64,000 nt of DNA, taken from Sphingomonas hominis. Lineage in GTDB: Bacteria; Pseudomonadota; Alphaproteobacteria; Sphingomonadales; Sphingomonadaceae. Location of the stretch: the NCBI RefSeq assembly GCF_013328205.1, contig NZ_JABULH010000004.1:62001-126000 (forward strand). Direction: 5' to 3'. The translations under genes and the position numbers were made by a program. Below are positions 9,245-19,050 of the stretch, piece after piece. Within the stretch, counting starts at the first letter, position 1. Every line of letters starts with the position of its first letter. The notes beneath the pieces were generated by a model. The model was given only the letters and a program-made list of their open reading frames with translations. It did no database searches and was not told the origin of the DNA.

Positions 9245-10254
9245 CCATCCGCGTCGCGATGCTCGCGCCGATCGCGTGGCGCACCCCGCCGCGCCACTAC
9301 GGGCCATGGGAGCTCGTCACCTCGCTGCTGACCGAGGCGCTGGTGGAGCTCGGCGTCGACGTGACGCTGTTCGCGACGCTCGACAGCGTGACGGCCGCGA
9401 AGCTCGACGGGGTGGTGCCCGCGTCCTACAACGAGGACCCGAGCGTCGACGCGAAGGTGTGGGAATATTGTCACCTCTCGCACGTGTTCGCGCGCGCGGC
9501 TGAGTTCGACATCATCCACAACCAGGCCGATTTCCCCGCGCACGCCTTCGCGCCGCTGGTTGCGACGCCGGTCGTCACGACGATCCACGGCTTTGGCAGC
9601 GATCGCATCCTGCCGATGTATGAGCCGTATCAGGACCGCGTGCACTACGTCGCGATCAGCGATGCCGACCGGCACGCGCGATTGCGCTACGCCGCGACGA
9701 TCCACCATGGCATCCCGATCGCTGACTTCGCCTTCGACGCGACCGGAAGCGATGACCTGCTGTTCTTCGGTCGCATGCACCCCGACAAGGGCGCGGCGGA
9801 AGCAATCGCGGCAGCGCGCGCGAGCGGGCGCGCGCTCGACCTCTACGGCATCGTGCAGGATCAGGGTTACTTCGACCGCGATGTTTCGCCGCACCTCAAT
9901 GGCACCAGCATCCGCTACCATGGCGCGGTCGGCGGCGAGGCGCGGGTGCGCGCGTTGGGGCAGGCGCGCGCGCTACTGCACCTCATCAACTTCGACGAAC
10001 CATTCGGGCTCTCGGTGATCGAGGCGATGGCATGCGGCACGCCGGTGATCGCGATGCGGCGCGGGTCGATGCCCGAGCTGATCGAGCACGGCGTCAACGG
10101 TTTCCTGGTCGACAGCCTCGACGAGGCGGTGGCGGCGATCGACCGGGTGGACGAGATCGATCGCGCCGCCTGTCGCCGAACCGTCGTGGAACGGTTCAGC
10201 GTGCGCCGGATGGCCGAGGAATATCTGGCGCTTTACCGCCGCATCCTCAGCTAA
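9241..10254 (+). CDS. GT4-family glycosyltransferase
   Basis: 337 residues, starting in the ATGA shared with the GH13 stop, so co-translated. The N-terminal Rossmann half begins [17 protein letters not shown] and contains DIIHNQADFPAHAF. The C-terminal half contains LLFFGRMHPDKG and the GT4 E-x7-E motif in FDEPFGLSVIEAMACGTPV, then VNGFLVDS. It is a retaining, probably nucleotide-sugar-dependent transferase without membrane segments. Coupling to a cytoplasmic alpha-glucosidase suggests metabolism of a small glucoside rather than surface polysaccharide, but neither donor nor acceptor is identifiable. Confidence 0.88.
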   Translation: MTIRVAMLAPIAWRTPPRHYGPWELVTSLLTEALVELGVDVTLFATLDSVTAAKLDGVVPASYNEDPSVDAKVWEYCHLSHVFARAAEFDIIHNQADFPAHAFAPLVATPVVTTIHGFGSDRILPMYEPYQDRVHYVAISDADRHARLRYAATIHHGIPIADFAFDATGSDDLLFFGRMHPDKGAAEAIAAARASGRALDLYGIVQDQGYFDRDVSPHLNGTSIRYHGAVGGEARVRALGQARALLHLINFDEPFGLSVIEAMACGTPVIAMRRGSMPELIEHGVNGFLVDSLDEAVAAIDRVDEIDRAACRRTVVERFSVRRMAEEYLALYRRILS

Positions 10255-10266
10255 CCGTCCGCTGGC

Positions 10267-11280
10267 TTACGGGTTGCCCTTGCCGCCATTGGCGCCGACC
10301 GCGCCGCCAGTGGTGTAGCTCGACTCGCCCGACGCGAGCAGGACGTAGTGCGCGGCGAGCTCGGCGGGCTGCCCCGCGCGGCCGAGCGGCTGCGTCTGCC
10401 CGAACTCGCCCATCTTGCCCGGCAACTGCCCGCCCGCGACCTGCAACGGCGTCCAGAACGGCCCCGGCGCGACCATGTTGACGCGGATGCCGCGCTTGGC
10501 GAGCTGCTTCGCCAGCCCCTTGGTGAAGATCAGGATCGCGCCTTTGGTCGACGCATAGTCGAGCAGCTCGGGCTCGGGATCGTAGCTGTTAACCGAGCCG
10601 GTATTGATGATGACCGACCCCGGCGGCATCGACGGGATCGCCGCCTTGCTGATGCGGAACATCGCGAAATAATTGGTCTCAAACGTACGCACCATCTGCT
10701 CGTCGCTGATGTCGAAGATGCTCTCCTTGCTCTGCTGGTACGCCGCATTGTTCACCAATATGTCCAGCCCGCCCAATTGCTTGATCGCGCCGCTCACGAT
10801 CTTCTCGCAATTGTCGCGGTTGCGGATGTCGGCGGGGAGCAGCACTGCCTTGCGTCCGGCGGCGCGGATCAACTGCGCGACCTCCTGCGCGTCGGGCTCC
10901 TCGGTGGGATAATAGTTGATCGCGACATCGGCGCCTTCGCGCGCGAAGGCGATCGCGGCGGCGCGGCCAATCCCGCTATCGCCGCCGGTCACCAGCGCCT
11001 TGCGCCCGGTGAGCTTGCCCGAGCCGCGATACGAGGTTTCCCCGCAATCGGGACGGGGGGTCATCTTGCTCTGCAGCGCCGGCCAAGGCTGGCGCTGCTC
11101 GGCGAACGGCTTGTTGGTATATTTGGTGCGCGGGTCCTGCAATCCGGCGGGCGGAGTTCCCTGCGCCGGCGCGCTGCCGGTGCCGCCCTGCGCGTCAGCC
11201 GCGCCGCTGCCCAGCACCATGCCCGCCGCCGCGGCCGCGCCGCCCAGCACCGTGCGCCGTGTCGTTCCGTTATCGTCCAT
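10267..11280 (-). CDS. Tat-signal SDR-family oxidoreductase
   Basis: 337 residues. A twin-arginine-like leader (TTRRTVLGGAAAAAGMVLGS) precedes a Gln/Pro-rich linker and a classical short-chain dehydrogenase: cofactor motif TGGDSGIGRA, NNAAYQQ, then a Ser-Tyr-Lys triad with YASTKGA. The overall form resembles YghA-like SDRs. ATG 11280 is preferred over ATG 11286 because GGTGGAG lies seven bases before it but only one before the other. It ends 12 bp from the convergent GT4 gene. Export of an NAD(P)-dependent enzyme by Tat is plausible; substrate unknown. Confidence 0.85.
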   Translation of the reverse strand: MDDNGTTRRTVLGGAAAAAGMVLGSGAADAQGGTGSAPAQGTPPAGLQDPRTKYTNKPFAEQRQPWPALQSKMTPRPDCGETSYRGSGKLTGRKALVTGGDSGIGRAAAIAFAREGADVAINYYPTEEPDAQEVAQLIRAAGRKAVLLPADIRNRDNCEKIVSGAIKQLGGLDILVNNAAYQQSKESIFDISDEQMVRTFETNYFAMFRISKAAIPSMPPGSVIINTGSVNSYDPEPELLDYASTKGAILIFTKGLAKQLAKRGIRVNMVAPGPFWTPLQVAGGQLPGKMGEFGQTQPLGRAGQPAELAAHYVLLASGESSYTTGGAVGANGGKGNP

Positions 11281-11358
11281 TGCCATTCTCCACCTGTTCT
11301 TGCCGCAACGGGCGGGGGAGGTGGAGGTTCACTGGAAAAGTGACTTTGCCGGAACGAC

Positions 11359-13413
11359 TTAGGTCGCGCGAAAAGCTTGCGGGCCGTTCGCCGCCAGCTC
11401 GTCGAGCCAGACCTTGGCGGTGCCGTCCGACGGTGCGCGCCAGTCGCCGCGCGGCGACAGGGCACCGCCGGACGACACCTTGGGGCCGTTCGGGATCGCG
11501 GAGCGTTTGAACTGGCTGATCTGAAAGAACCGGAACAGGAAGCGTTCGAGCCACAGCTTGACCGTGTCGAGATCGTAGGCGGCCTTTGCTTCATCGGGAT
11601 AGCCGACCGGCCAGTGACCCGCGTCGGCATCACGCCACGCGTGCCAGGCGAGGAACGCGATCTTCGACGGCGCGAGGCCGTGGCGGATCACGTAATGCGC
11701 AAAGAAGTCGTTGAGCGCGTATGGCCCAATCTTCGATTCAGTGCTCTGCAATTGCTCGCCCGGCACCAGCTCGGGTGAAATCTCGGTACCCAGGATCGCG
11801 GCGAGCACGCGGTCGGTCTCGGCGTCATATTGGTCGGTATCGATCGCCCAGCGGATCAGGAACTGGATCAGCGTCTTGGGCACACCGGCGTTGACAGCAT
11901 AATGGCTCATCTGGTCGCCCACGCCGTAGGTGCACCAGCCGAGCGCTAATTCAGACAAGTCGCCGGTGCCGACCACCAGCCCGCCGCGCTGGTTGGCGAT
12001 GCGGAACAGATAGTCGGTGCGCAGACCGGCCTGCACGTTCTCGAACGGCACGTCGTACACCGGCTCGCCGCGGCCGAAGGGATGCCCCATGTCGGCGAGC
12101 ATCCGCGTGGCGGCGGGGCGGATGTCGATCTCCTCCGCGGTGCACCCAAGCGCGCGCATCAGCGCCCAGGCATTGCCCTTCGTCCCCTCGCTGGTTGCGA
12201 AGCCGGGCATGGTAATCCCGAGAATATCGGAGCGCGGGCGCCCAAGCCGGTCAAGCGCCTTAGCCGCGACGATCAGCGCGTGCGTCGAGTCGAGCCCGCC
12301 CGACACGCCGATCACCAGCCGCTCGGCGCCGACCGCCTGTAGCCGCTTGGCGATCCCCTCGACCTGGATGTTGAACGCCTCGAAACAATCTTCGTCGAGC
12401 TTGTCGGGCGTGTTTGGGACGAATGGGAAGCGCCTGATCTCGCGGCGCAGGCCGACGTCGCCATAGTCGGGCTGATGCGCGAAGCCGATGCGGCGCACGC
12501 CGAACTCGGGATGGTCTAGTGCGCGCGCGGCGTCGTTGAAGGTGCCGTTGCGCAGCCGCTCCTGAATCAGCCGTTCGCAATCCACGTCGGCGACGAGCAG
12601 TTCGGGTGCGTGGGCGAAGCGGCTGGACGAGGCGAGCAGCTCTCCCAACTCGTGCACGCTGCCCTGTCCGTCCCAGGCGAGGTCGGTGGTACTCTCACCC
12701 GGCCCCGCGGCGGAATAGACGTAGGCGCAGATCGCACGCGCTGATTGCGATGCCGACAGCATCATCCGCTCGCGTGACTTGCCGATCACGACATTTGATG
12801 CCGACAGGTTGCAGCACACCAGCGCCCCTGCGAGCGCACCGCCAGTCGACGGCGGGGTAGGAGCCCAGTAATCCTCGCAGATCTCGGCGTGGAAAACGAA
12901 ATGCGGCAGGTCGTCGGCAGCGAAGATCAGGTCGGTGCCGAACGGCACGCGCTCGCCGCCGATCTGGATATCGAGCCCGGTCAGCCCCATGCCGCTGGCG
13001 AACCAGCGCTTCTCGTAATATTCGCGATAATTGGGCAGGAAGATCTTGGGCACCACGCCCAGCACCCGCCCGCGCGCGATCGCGACCGCGCAATTGTAGA
13101 GGCGTCCGTTCCGCTCGATCGCGGCACCGACCAGCAGGACGGGGCGCAGGTCGGCACTGGCGGCGCGTACCGCCTCGATCGCGGCCAGCGTCGCTGCCTG
13201 CATGGCCGATTGCAGGTGCAAGTCGTCGATCGCGTAGGACGTGATGTTGAGCTCGGGAAAGACCACCAGATCGGCCGCGCCTGCATCCGCCTCGCGCGCG
13301 AGCGCGATTGTCGCGTCGGCATTGGCGGCGGCGTCGCCGACCGTGGCGGGCGGGGTCGCGGCCGCGACGCGCAGCATGCGGTGATGGTGGATCGACCGGA
13401 AACGTTCGCTCAT
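11359..13413 (-). CDS. nadE: glutamine-dependent NAD(+) synthase
   Basis: 684 residues with two domains. The N-terminal nitrilase-type glutaminase has catalytic Glu54 ([11 protein letters not shown]), a Lys in [10 protein letters not shown] and the nucleophile Cys in [10 protein letters not shown]. The C-terminal synthetase has the PP-loop [30 protein letters not shown] and [14 protein letters not shown]. It amidates deamido-NAD using glutamine-derived ammonia, the last step of NAD synthesis. Length and motif order match the long NadE of actinobacteria and alphaproteobacteria. It is divergent from the hybrid kinase at 13492. Confidence 0.96.
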   Translation of the reverse strand: MSERFRSIHHHRMLRVAAATPPATVGDAAANADATIALAREADAGAADLVVFPELNITSYAIDDLHLQSAMQAATLAAIEAVRAASADLRPVLLVGAAIERNGRLYNCAVAIARGRVLGVVPKIFLPNYREYYEKRWFASGMGLTGLDIQIGGERVPFGTDLIFAADDLPHFVFHAEICEDYWAPTPPSTGGALAGALVCCNLSASNVVIGKSRERMMLSASQSARAICAYVYSAAGPGESTTDLAWDGQGSVHELGELLASSSRFAHAPELLVADVDCERLIQERLRNGTFNDAARALDHPEFGVRRIGFAHQPDYGDVGLRREIRRFPFVPNTPDKLDEDCFEAFNIQVEGIAKRLQAVGAERLVIGVSGGLDSTHALIVAAKALDRLGRPRSDILGITMPGFATSEGTKGNAWALMRALGCTAEEIDIRPAATRMLADMGHPFGRGEPVYDVPFENVQAGLRTDYLFRIANQRGGLVVGTGDLSELALGWCTYGVGDQMSHYAVNAGVPKTLIQFLIRWAIDTDQYDAETDRVLAAILGTEISPELVPGEQLQSTESKIGPYALNDFFAHYVIRHGLAPSKIAFLAWHAWRDADAGHWPVGYPDEAKAAYDLDTVKLWLERFLFRFFQISQFKRSAIPNGPKVSSGGALSPRGDWRAPSDGTAKVWLDELAANGPQAFRAT

Positions 13414-13491
13414 GACCTTGGGTGTTAGGCGTTCGTCCCCGCAAATGGCAACTTGCGCGCGTCGTGCGCCAAGTTAAATCCTGTCGTTACG

Positions 13492-16359
13492 ATGAACGAG
13501 GTTCGCCCCCCGATCTCCCTGTTCGCCGGCACTGCGATGGGCGAACGCATCCGCACGCACGATTGGCGCGGGTCGCCGGTTGGACCGATCGACGGTTGGC
13601 CGGCCGAGCTGGTCAACGCGGTCGGGCTGCTGCTGCCCGCCGCGGCGGAGATCGTGCTGTTCTGGGGCGAGGATTACGTCGCATTCTACAACGACGCTTA
13701 TGCCCCCACGATCGGCAACAAGCATCCCGCCGCACTGGGGCGTCCCGCACGCGAGGCATGGAGCGAGTTGTGGGGCGATCTGAAACCGCTGCTCGATCAC
13801 GTGCGCACGACCGGTGAGACGTACGCGGCGAAGGACCGGCCCTTCTACATCGAACGCCACGGTTACGGCGAAGAGGTGTTCTTCGACATTTCCTATTCGG
13901 CTATTCCCTTGAGCGACGGCGGCGTCGGCGGCGTGCTGTGCATCGTGTCGGAGACGACCGAGCGGGTGCGCGCGGCGCGTGCCGTGGCGGAGGACCGCGC
14001 GCGGCTGGCCGAAATGTTCGATGCCGCGCCCAGTTTCATGGCGGTGCTGCGCGAGCCGGGTCACCGGTTCGAGCTCGCCAACGCCTCATACCGCCGAATG
14101 CTCGGCGGGCGCGAGGTCGTCGGGCGGACGCTGGCGGAGGCGATGCCTGAGGCGGTCGAGCAAGGCTTCCTCGATCTGCTCGACACCGTGGTGACGACAG
14201 GCACGCCGTTCTTCGGGCAGAACCGGACGTTGCGGCTGACGGGCGACAAGGGGCAGGGGACGCACGAGCGACTACTCGATTTCGTCTACCAACCGATCAA
14301 GGATGCCCAGGGCGCGGTCACCGGCGTCTTCGTCGAGGGGATCGACGTTACCGAGCGCCACCGCGCCGAGGAAGCGTTGCTGGCGAGCCGCGAATCGCTC
14401 GAACTGGCGACCGAAGCGGCGGAGATCGGTACCTGGGACGTCGACATACCGGCGCGGCTGCTCAGTTGCTCGACGCGCGCCAAGACGATTTTCGGCCTGC
14501 CGCTCGAGCAACCGGTGACGATCGAGGATTTCTTCGCCAGCGTTCACCCGGACGACCTGGACATGGTGCGCGCCGCACTGGAGGCGGCGACCGATCCGGA
14601 CCGCCGCGCCAGCTACGACGTCGAATATCGCATCATTCGCCCGGGCACCGGCGAGATACGATGGCTGACCTCAAAGGGGCGGGCGTTCTTCAACGGCGCG
14701 GGCGCATGCACCCGCGCGCTCGGCAGCTTGATCGACGTGACCCGGCGCAAGGCAGCGGGCGAGAAGCTGCAGGAAAGCGAGCGGCGTTTCCGCGCGCTGT
14801 CGGACAGTTTGCCCGCGCTGGTGTGGATGTCGGACGAGCAGGGCGAGATGGTATTCGCCAACCGCGGGTTCGAGACCATGCTGGGGATCGCGCCCGAGCA
14901 GATGCTGCGCGATGGCTGGCCCGCCATCCTATGCGACGCGGACGCGAACGCGTTCAACGCCGCGCGCCCGGCGTTCCTCGAGCATCGCCGATCGCTTGGG
15001 CGGGATTTCCTGGTCCGCACTGCTGCGGGCGACTCGCGCTGGATCCACGCTGAGGTGCGTCCGCATCTGGTCGGCGACACGTTCCTGGGTCACGTCGGCT
15101 GCGCGATCGACGTGACCGATGCGCATCTCGCGGGCGAGGCACTGGAGGCGCGGGTCGCGGAGCGTTCGGTCGAATTGCGCGAGCAGATCGGTGAGCGCGA
15201 GCGCGTGGAGGAAACGCTGCACCAGATGCAGCGGCTGGAGGCGATCGGGCAATTGACCTCGGGCGTAGCGCATGATTTCAACAATCTGCTGACTGTCGTG
15301 CTCGGCAACGTCGACGTGATCGCGCGCACCGCGCAGCGCGCCGGGCTCGACGATCGCACGCTCACCCGGCTCGACCACGTCCGCACCGCGGCGCAGCGTG
15401 GTGCGACGTTGACCGCGCAATTGCTCGCCTTCTCGCGACGGCAGCATCTGGAAACCCGTACGGTGGACCTGAACGGCCTGGTGTCGGGCATGGGCGCACT
15501 GATGCAGAGCACGCTCGGGCGCGCGATCGCGGTGGAGACGACGCTGGCGGACGAGCTGTGGCCCGCGCTGGTCGACCCGACTCAGATCGAGCTGATCATC
15601 CTCAACCTCGCGATCAACGCGCGCGACGCGATGCCGGACGGCGGCACGCTGACGGTCGCGACCGCCAACGTGTCGCGCCGGGCGCCGGAACGCGCGGAGG
15701 AGCCGCCCGCCGGCGATTACGTCGCGGTGTCGGTGTCGGACACCGGCACCGGCATGAGCGACGAGGTGCTGGCGCGCGCCTTCGAGCCGTTCTTCACCAC
15801 CAAGGAGGTCGGCAAGGGGTCTGGCCTCGGACTGGCGCAAGTGTTCGGTTTCGCCAAGCAATCGGGCGGCGGCGTCCGGATCGACACCGCGCCGGGCCGC
15901 GGCACGACGGTCAGCGTGTTCCTGCCGCGCGGTGCGCCGGTCGAGGCCCCAGTGGCGGAGCAGGCCGCGGTCGTGCCCCCCGACGTCACCGGGCGGACGA
16001 TCCTGGTGCTTGACGACGAGGATGCGGTGCGCAGCGTCACCGCCGACACGCTGCGCGAGGCCGGCTGCCGCGTGATTGAGGCGGCGGACGGGCAGGGCGC
16101 GCTCCAGGCACTGGCGCAATTAGACGCGGTCGATGCGGTAGTCGCCGACTTCGCCATGCCCAGGATGAACGGCGCACAATTCCGCGTCCTCGCGCAGCGT
16201 CAACGGCCCGGACTACCGATCCTGTTCGTAACCGGTTACGCCGACCTGAACGCCATTCGTGACGTGCCGGACGAGCGCGTGATCCGCAAACCGTTCACGC
16301 GCGAGGAATTGGTGTCACGGCTGCACGCTATTTGCGAGCAATCCCGACCGCCGCGATGA
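13492..16359 (+). CDS. multi-PAS hybrid histidine kinase with C-terminal receiver
   Basis: 955 residues, apparently cytoplasmic, with no transmembrane helix. Several PAS-type modules occupy roughly residues 1-560 (sensor starts around residues 45, 175, 300 and 440, with PAC-like ends such as GVFVEGIDVTERH and ALGSLIDVTRRK). The kinase core follows: H-box GQLTSGVAHDFNNLL with His594, N-box LNLAINARDAMPDGG, G-boxes DTGTGM and GKGSGLGLAQVFG. A receiver domain ends the chain (TILVLDDEDAVR, phospho-acceptor about Asp886, KPF). No partner response regulator or output gene is adjacent, so it is an orphan. ATG 13492 is chosen over an upstream TTG at 13453; its SD is weak. Confidence 0.92.
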   Translation: MNEVRPPISLFAGTAMGERIRTHDWRGSPVGPIDGWPAELVNAVGLLLPAAAEIVLFWGEDYVAFYNDAYAPTIGNKHPAALGRPAREAWSELWGDLKPLLDHVRTTGETYAAKDRPFYIERHGYGEEVFFDISYSAIPLSDGGVGGVLCIVSETTERVRAARAVAEDRARLAEMFDAAPSFMAVLREPGHRFELANASYRRMLGGREVVGRTLAEAMPEAVEQGFLDLLDTVVTTGTPFFGQNRTLRLTGDKGQGTHERLLDFVYQPIKDAQGAVTGVFVEGIDVTERHRAEEALLASRESLELATEAAEIGTWDVDIPARLLSCSTRAKTIFGLPLEQPVTIEDFFASVHPDDLDMVRAALEAATDPDRRASYDVEYRIIRPGTGEIRWLTSKGRAFFNGAGACTRALGSLIDVTRRKAAGEKLQESERRFRALSDSLPALVWMSDEQGEMVFANRGFETMLGIAPEQMLRDGWPAILCDADANAFNAARPAFLEHRRSLGRDFLVRTAAGDSRWIHAEVRPHLVGDTFLGHVGCAIDVTDAHLAGEALEARVAERSVELREQIGERERVEETLHQMQRLEAIGQLTSGVAHDFNNLLTVVLGNVDVIARTAQRAGLDDRTLTRLDHVRTAAQRGATLTAQLLAFSRRQHLETRTVDLNGLVSGMGALMQSTLGRAIAVETTLADELWPALVDPTQIELIILNLAINARDAMPDGGTLTVATANVSRRAPERAEEPPAGDYVAVSVSDTGTGMSDEVLARAFEPFFTTKEVGKGSGLGLAQVFGFAKQSGGGVRIDTAPGRGTTVSVFLPRGAPVEAPVAEQAAVVPPDVTGRTILVLDDEDAVRSVTADTLREAGCRVIEAADGQGALQALAQLDAVDAVVADFAMPRMNGAQFRVLAQRQRPGLPILFVTGYADLNAIRDVPDERVIRKPFTREELVSRLHAICEQSRPPR

Positions 16360-16409
16360 GAAGGGGGCCGGTCTCACCCGGCCGGCGGCCCCTGCACCCC
16401 GCCCCCTTC
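16360..16409. terminator. inverted-repeat block between convergent genes
   Basis: GAAGGGGGC (16360-16368) pairs with GCCCCCTTC (16401-16409), and an inner CCGG/CCGG stem with a TCTCA loop sits around 16368-16385. It fills the 48-bp gap between the hybrid kinase stop and the GMC oxidoreductase stop. There is no T-run, so a bidirectional terminator is an inference from position and pairing only. Confidence 0.4.
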
Positions 16410-18024
16410 AGGCCGCCAGGGCAGTCTCGCGCCGGCGGATCAGGTCGACCGCCTTTTCCGCGATCATGATCGTCGGCGCGTTGGTGTTCGACCCCACCAA
16501 GGTCGGCATCACCGAGGCGTCGATCACGCGCAGCCGATCGATCCCGCGCACGCGAAGGTCGCCGCCGACCACCGCCATCGCGTCACCATCCGCGCCCATC
16601 TTGCATGTGCCAACCGGGTGGTAGATCGTCTCGGCGGTGGCGCGGACCCAGGCGTCGATCTCTTCGTCGCTGCGCACAGACGCGCCGGGATAGATCTCGT
16701 CGGCGCGGTAGGGGTCGAGCGCGTGCTGGCTCGCCACGTCGCGACCGATGTGCACGCATTCCCGCATGACGCGGCGGTCCTCCGGCGCGGCGAGGTAGTT
16801 GGCGAAGATGATGGGATCGGCGGTCGGATCGGGCGAGGCGAGCGTGATGCGGCCGCGGCTTTCGGGGCGGAGTTGACACAGGTGGAGCGAGAAGCCGTCC
16901 TGCTTCACCTGCGTGCGGCCGTGGTCGCGCATGATCGCGAGCACGCCGTGGATCTGCACGTCGGGACGCTCCAGCCCCTCGCGCGAGCGTAGGAACGCAC
17001 CCGATTCGAGGAATTGCTGCCGCCCCAGGCCTTGCCCGCGCAGCATGTAATTGACGCCGGTCTTGAGCATCGCGAGCCCACGCGTCGCCGAATAGCCGGT
17101 GACCAGTCCCTTGGTCGTCCAGTTCATGATGACGTCGAGATGGTCCTGCATGTTGGCGCCGACGCCGGGCAGGTCGTGGACCGGCGTGACGCCAACCTCG
17201 CGCAACGCAGCGGCGTCGCCGATGCCCGACAGCTGGAGGATATGTGGCGACTGCACCGCGCCCGCCGCGAGCAATGCCTCGCCTAAAACCTCGACGCGCG
17301 CGCGCTCGGTGCCGCGGAGATATTCGACCGCCACCGCGCGTCCGCGCTCGACGACGATGCGCGTGGTGCGTGCGCCGGTGATGACGGTCAGGTTCGGGCG
17401 CGACATCGCCGGGCGCAGATAAGCGGCGGCGGCGGACCAGCGCTGCCCGTTGCTGATCGTCAGGTCGTAGCGACCGAAGCCTTCCTGTTCGGCGCCGTTG
17501 AAATCGTCGGTGACGGGATAGCCGGCCTGTCGCCCCGCCTCGATCAGTGCGTCGTGGAACGGGCTGTCGCTCTCGCCCGCCGAGACATGCAGTGGACCGT
17601 CATGACCGTGAAGCCCGTCGCTCGGCCCACGGTGATGCCCTTCGAGCCGGCGAAAATAGGGTAGCACATCGTCCCAGCCCCAGCCGGTCAGTCCCATCTG
17701 CCGCCAGTCGTCGTAATCGCGCTGGTGCCCGCGCATGTAGATCATGCCGTTGATCGCCGACGATCCGCCGAGCCCGCGCCCACGCGGCCACCACAGGCGG
17801 CGATTGTTCAGTTGGGGCTCCGGCTCGGTCCAGAAGCCCCAATTGTGCTTGCCCTTGTCCTTGATCAGATTGCCGACGCCTGCGGGCATCCTAACGAGCA
17901 GTTCCTTGTTCGCGCCGCCCGCCTCCAACAGGCAGACGCTCGCCGCCGGGTCCTCGCTCAACCGCGCGGCGAGCGTGCAGCCGGCCGAGCCGCCGCCGAT
18001 GATGACGTAATCGTATCCGGGCAT
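16408..18024 (-). CDS. GMC-family FAD oxidoreductase (choline/alcohol dehydrogenase-like)
   Basis: 538 residues. The N-terminal FAD motif YDYVIIGGGSAGCTLAARL is followed by the GMC signature GLGGSSAINGMIYMRGH, the second signature around GAVQSPHILQLSGIG, and the C-terminal active-site block with HPVGTCKMG and SNTNAPTIMIAEKA. These match BetA/AlkJ-like alcohol dehydrogenases that use FAD and pass electrons to the respiratory chain. A strong SD (AAGGAGAGG) precedes ATG 18024. It is the last gene of a TetR / quinone-reductase / GMC string, 64 bp after the middle gene. No bet genes for choline are nearby, so a fatty or aromatic alcohol is as likely as choline. Confidence 0.9.
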   Translation of the reverse strand: MPGYDYVIIGGGSAGCTLAARLSEDPAASVCLLEAGGANKELLVRMPAGVGNLIKDKGKHNWGFWTEPEPQLNNRRLWWPRGRGLGGSSAINGMIYMRGHQRDYDDWRQMGLTGWGWDDVLPYFRRLEGHHRGPSDGLHGHDGPLHVSAGESDSPFHDALIEAGRQAGYPVTDDFNGAEQEGFGRYDLTISNGQRWSAAAAYLRPAMSRPNLTVITGARTTRIVVERGRAVAVEYLRGTERARVEVLGEALLAAGAVQSPHILQLSGIGDAAALREVGVTPVHDLPGVGANMQDHLDVIMNWTTKGLVTGYSATRGLAMLKTGVNYMLRGQGLGRQQFLESGAFLRSREGLERPDVQIHGVLAIMRDHGRTQVKQDGFSLHLCQLRPESRGRITLASPDPTADPIIFANYLAAPEDRRVMRECVHIGRDVASQHALDPYRADEIYPGASVRSDEEIDAWVRATAETIYHPVGTCKMGADGDAMAVVGGDLRVRGIDRLRVIDASVMPTLVGSNTNAPTIMIAEKAVDLIRRRETALAA

Positions 18025-18088
18025 CTGCTTCCTCTCCTTGGTTGGCGTGCCCCGCTCATGCGGCGGAGTCGCGCCTCGTTCGTTTAGT

Positions 18089-19048
18089 TCATGGCACCAG
18101 CACCAGCTTGCCGACCAGCCGGCTATCGCGCATCGCCTCGAAGGCGTCGCGCCAGCGGCCGAGCGGGATCTCTTGGTCGACGCGCGGGGTCAGGTGACCT
18201 TGCTCCGCCAGCCGCCAGATCGCGTCGACATTCTCGCGACCCTTGTGGGGAAAGCGCCGGCCGTATTCGCCCGCGCGTACGCCGATCACCGAAAAGCCCT
18301 TGATAAGCGGCATGTTGGTAGAGACGTCCGCGATCCGGCCCGAGGTGAAGCCGACGACGAGCAACCGTCCGCCGAACGCGACGCAGCGGACCGACTCGTC
18401 GAACACGTCGCCGCCGACAGGATCGACGATCACATCCGCGCCGCCGCCGGTGATCTCCTTCACCCGCTCGCGGAAGCCCGGTACGGTCAGCGTCGCCTCG
18501 GTCGGCAGATCGCGCGCGAGCAGGTCGAGCTTGGCCCGGTCGCGCCCCGTTGCGATCACGCGTGCGCCGAGCGCGCGGGCGAGGTCGACCGTCGCCCAGC
18601 CCACCCCGCCGGTCGCGCCGTGAACAAGCACCCACTCGCCCGCCTCGACGCGCGCGAGCCGCACCAGCGCGACATAGGCCGTGAGGTACACCGCGCCGAC
18701 GCAGGCTGCCTGGGCAAAGGAGAGACAGTCGGGCTTGCGCCTGACCGCGCCCGCGTCGACCGCGACAAGTTCGGCGAAGCCGCCCAGCCGCGTGCCTGCG
18801 ACCACTGCCTCACCGGGCGCAAAGCCGTCACCCGACACGACCTCGCCGGCAACCTCCATCCCTGGCATGAACGGCAGCGGCGGTTTTAGCTGATAGTCGC
18901 CACGCGTCATCAGCAGGTCGGGATAGTTGAGCGCAGCGGCGCGGACGCGGATCAGCACCTGACCGGCACGCGGCGCAGGGACGGGCACCTCGGCGAGCGC
19001 GGTACCCGACAGATCGGGCGAGAGCGCAGAGACGACCAGCGCCTTCAC
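18089..19048 (-). CDS. MDR-family NADPH:quinone oxidoreductase-like protein
   Basis: 319 residues, the standard length of zinc-free medium-chain reductases. The N-terminal GroES-like half begins MKALVVSALSPDLSG with ALNYPDLLMTRGDY and PFMPGMEVAGEV. The nucleotide-binding half has VLVHGATGGVGWATVDLARALGARV and GGADVIVDPVGGDVFD. No cysteine cluster for structural zinc is seen, which fits quinone-reductase or enoyl-reductase members. The GTG start at 19048 lies only two bases after the TetR stop, so they are co-transcribed. Confidence 0.88.
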   Translation of the reverse strand: MKALVVSALSPDLSGTALAEVPVPAPRAGQVLIRVRAAALNYPDLLMTRGDYQLKPPLPFMPGMEVAGEVVSGDGFAPGEAVVAGTRLGGFAELVAVDAGAVRRKPDCLSFAQAACVGAVYLTAYVALVRLARVEAGEWVLVHGATGGVGWATVDLARALGARVIATGRDRAKLDLLARDLPTEATLTVPGFRERVKEITGGGADVIVDPVGGDVFDESVRCVAFGGRLLVVGFTSGRIADVSTNMPLIKGFSVIGVRAGEYGRRFPHKGRENVDAIWRLAEQGHLTPRVDQEIPLGRWRDAFEAMRDSRLVGKLVLVP

Positions 19049-19050
19049 GG

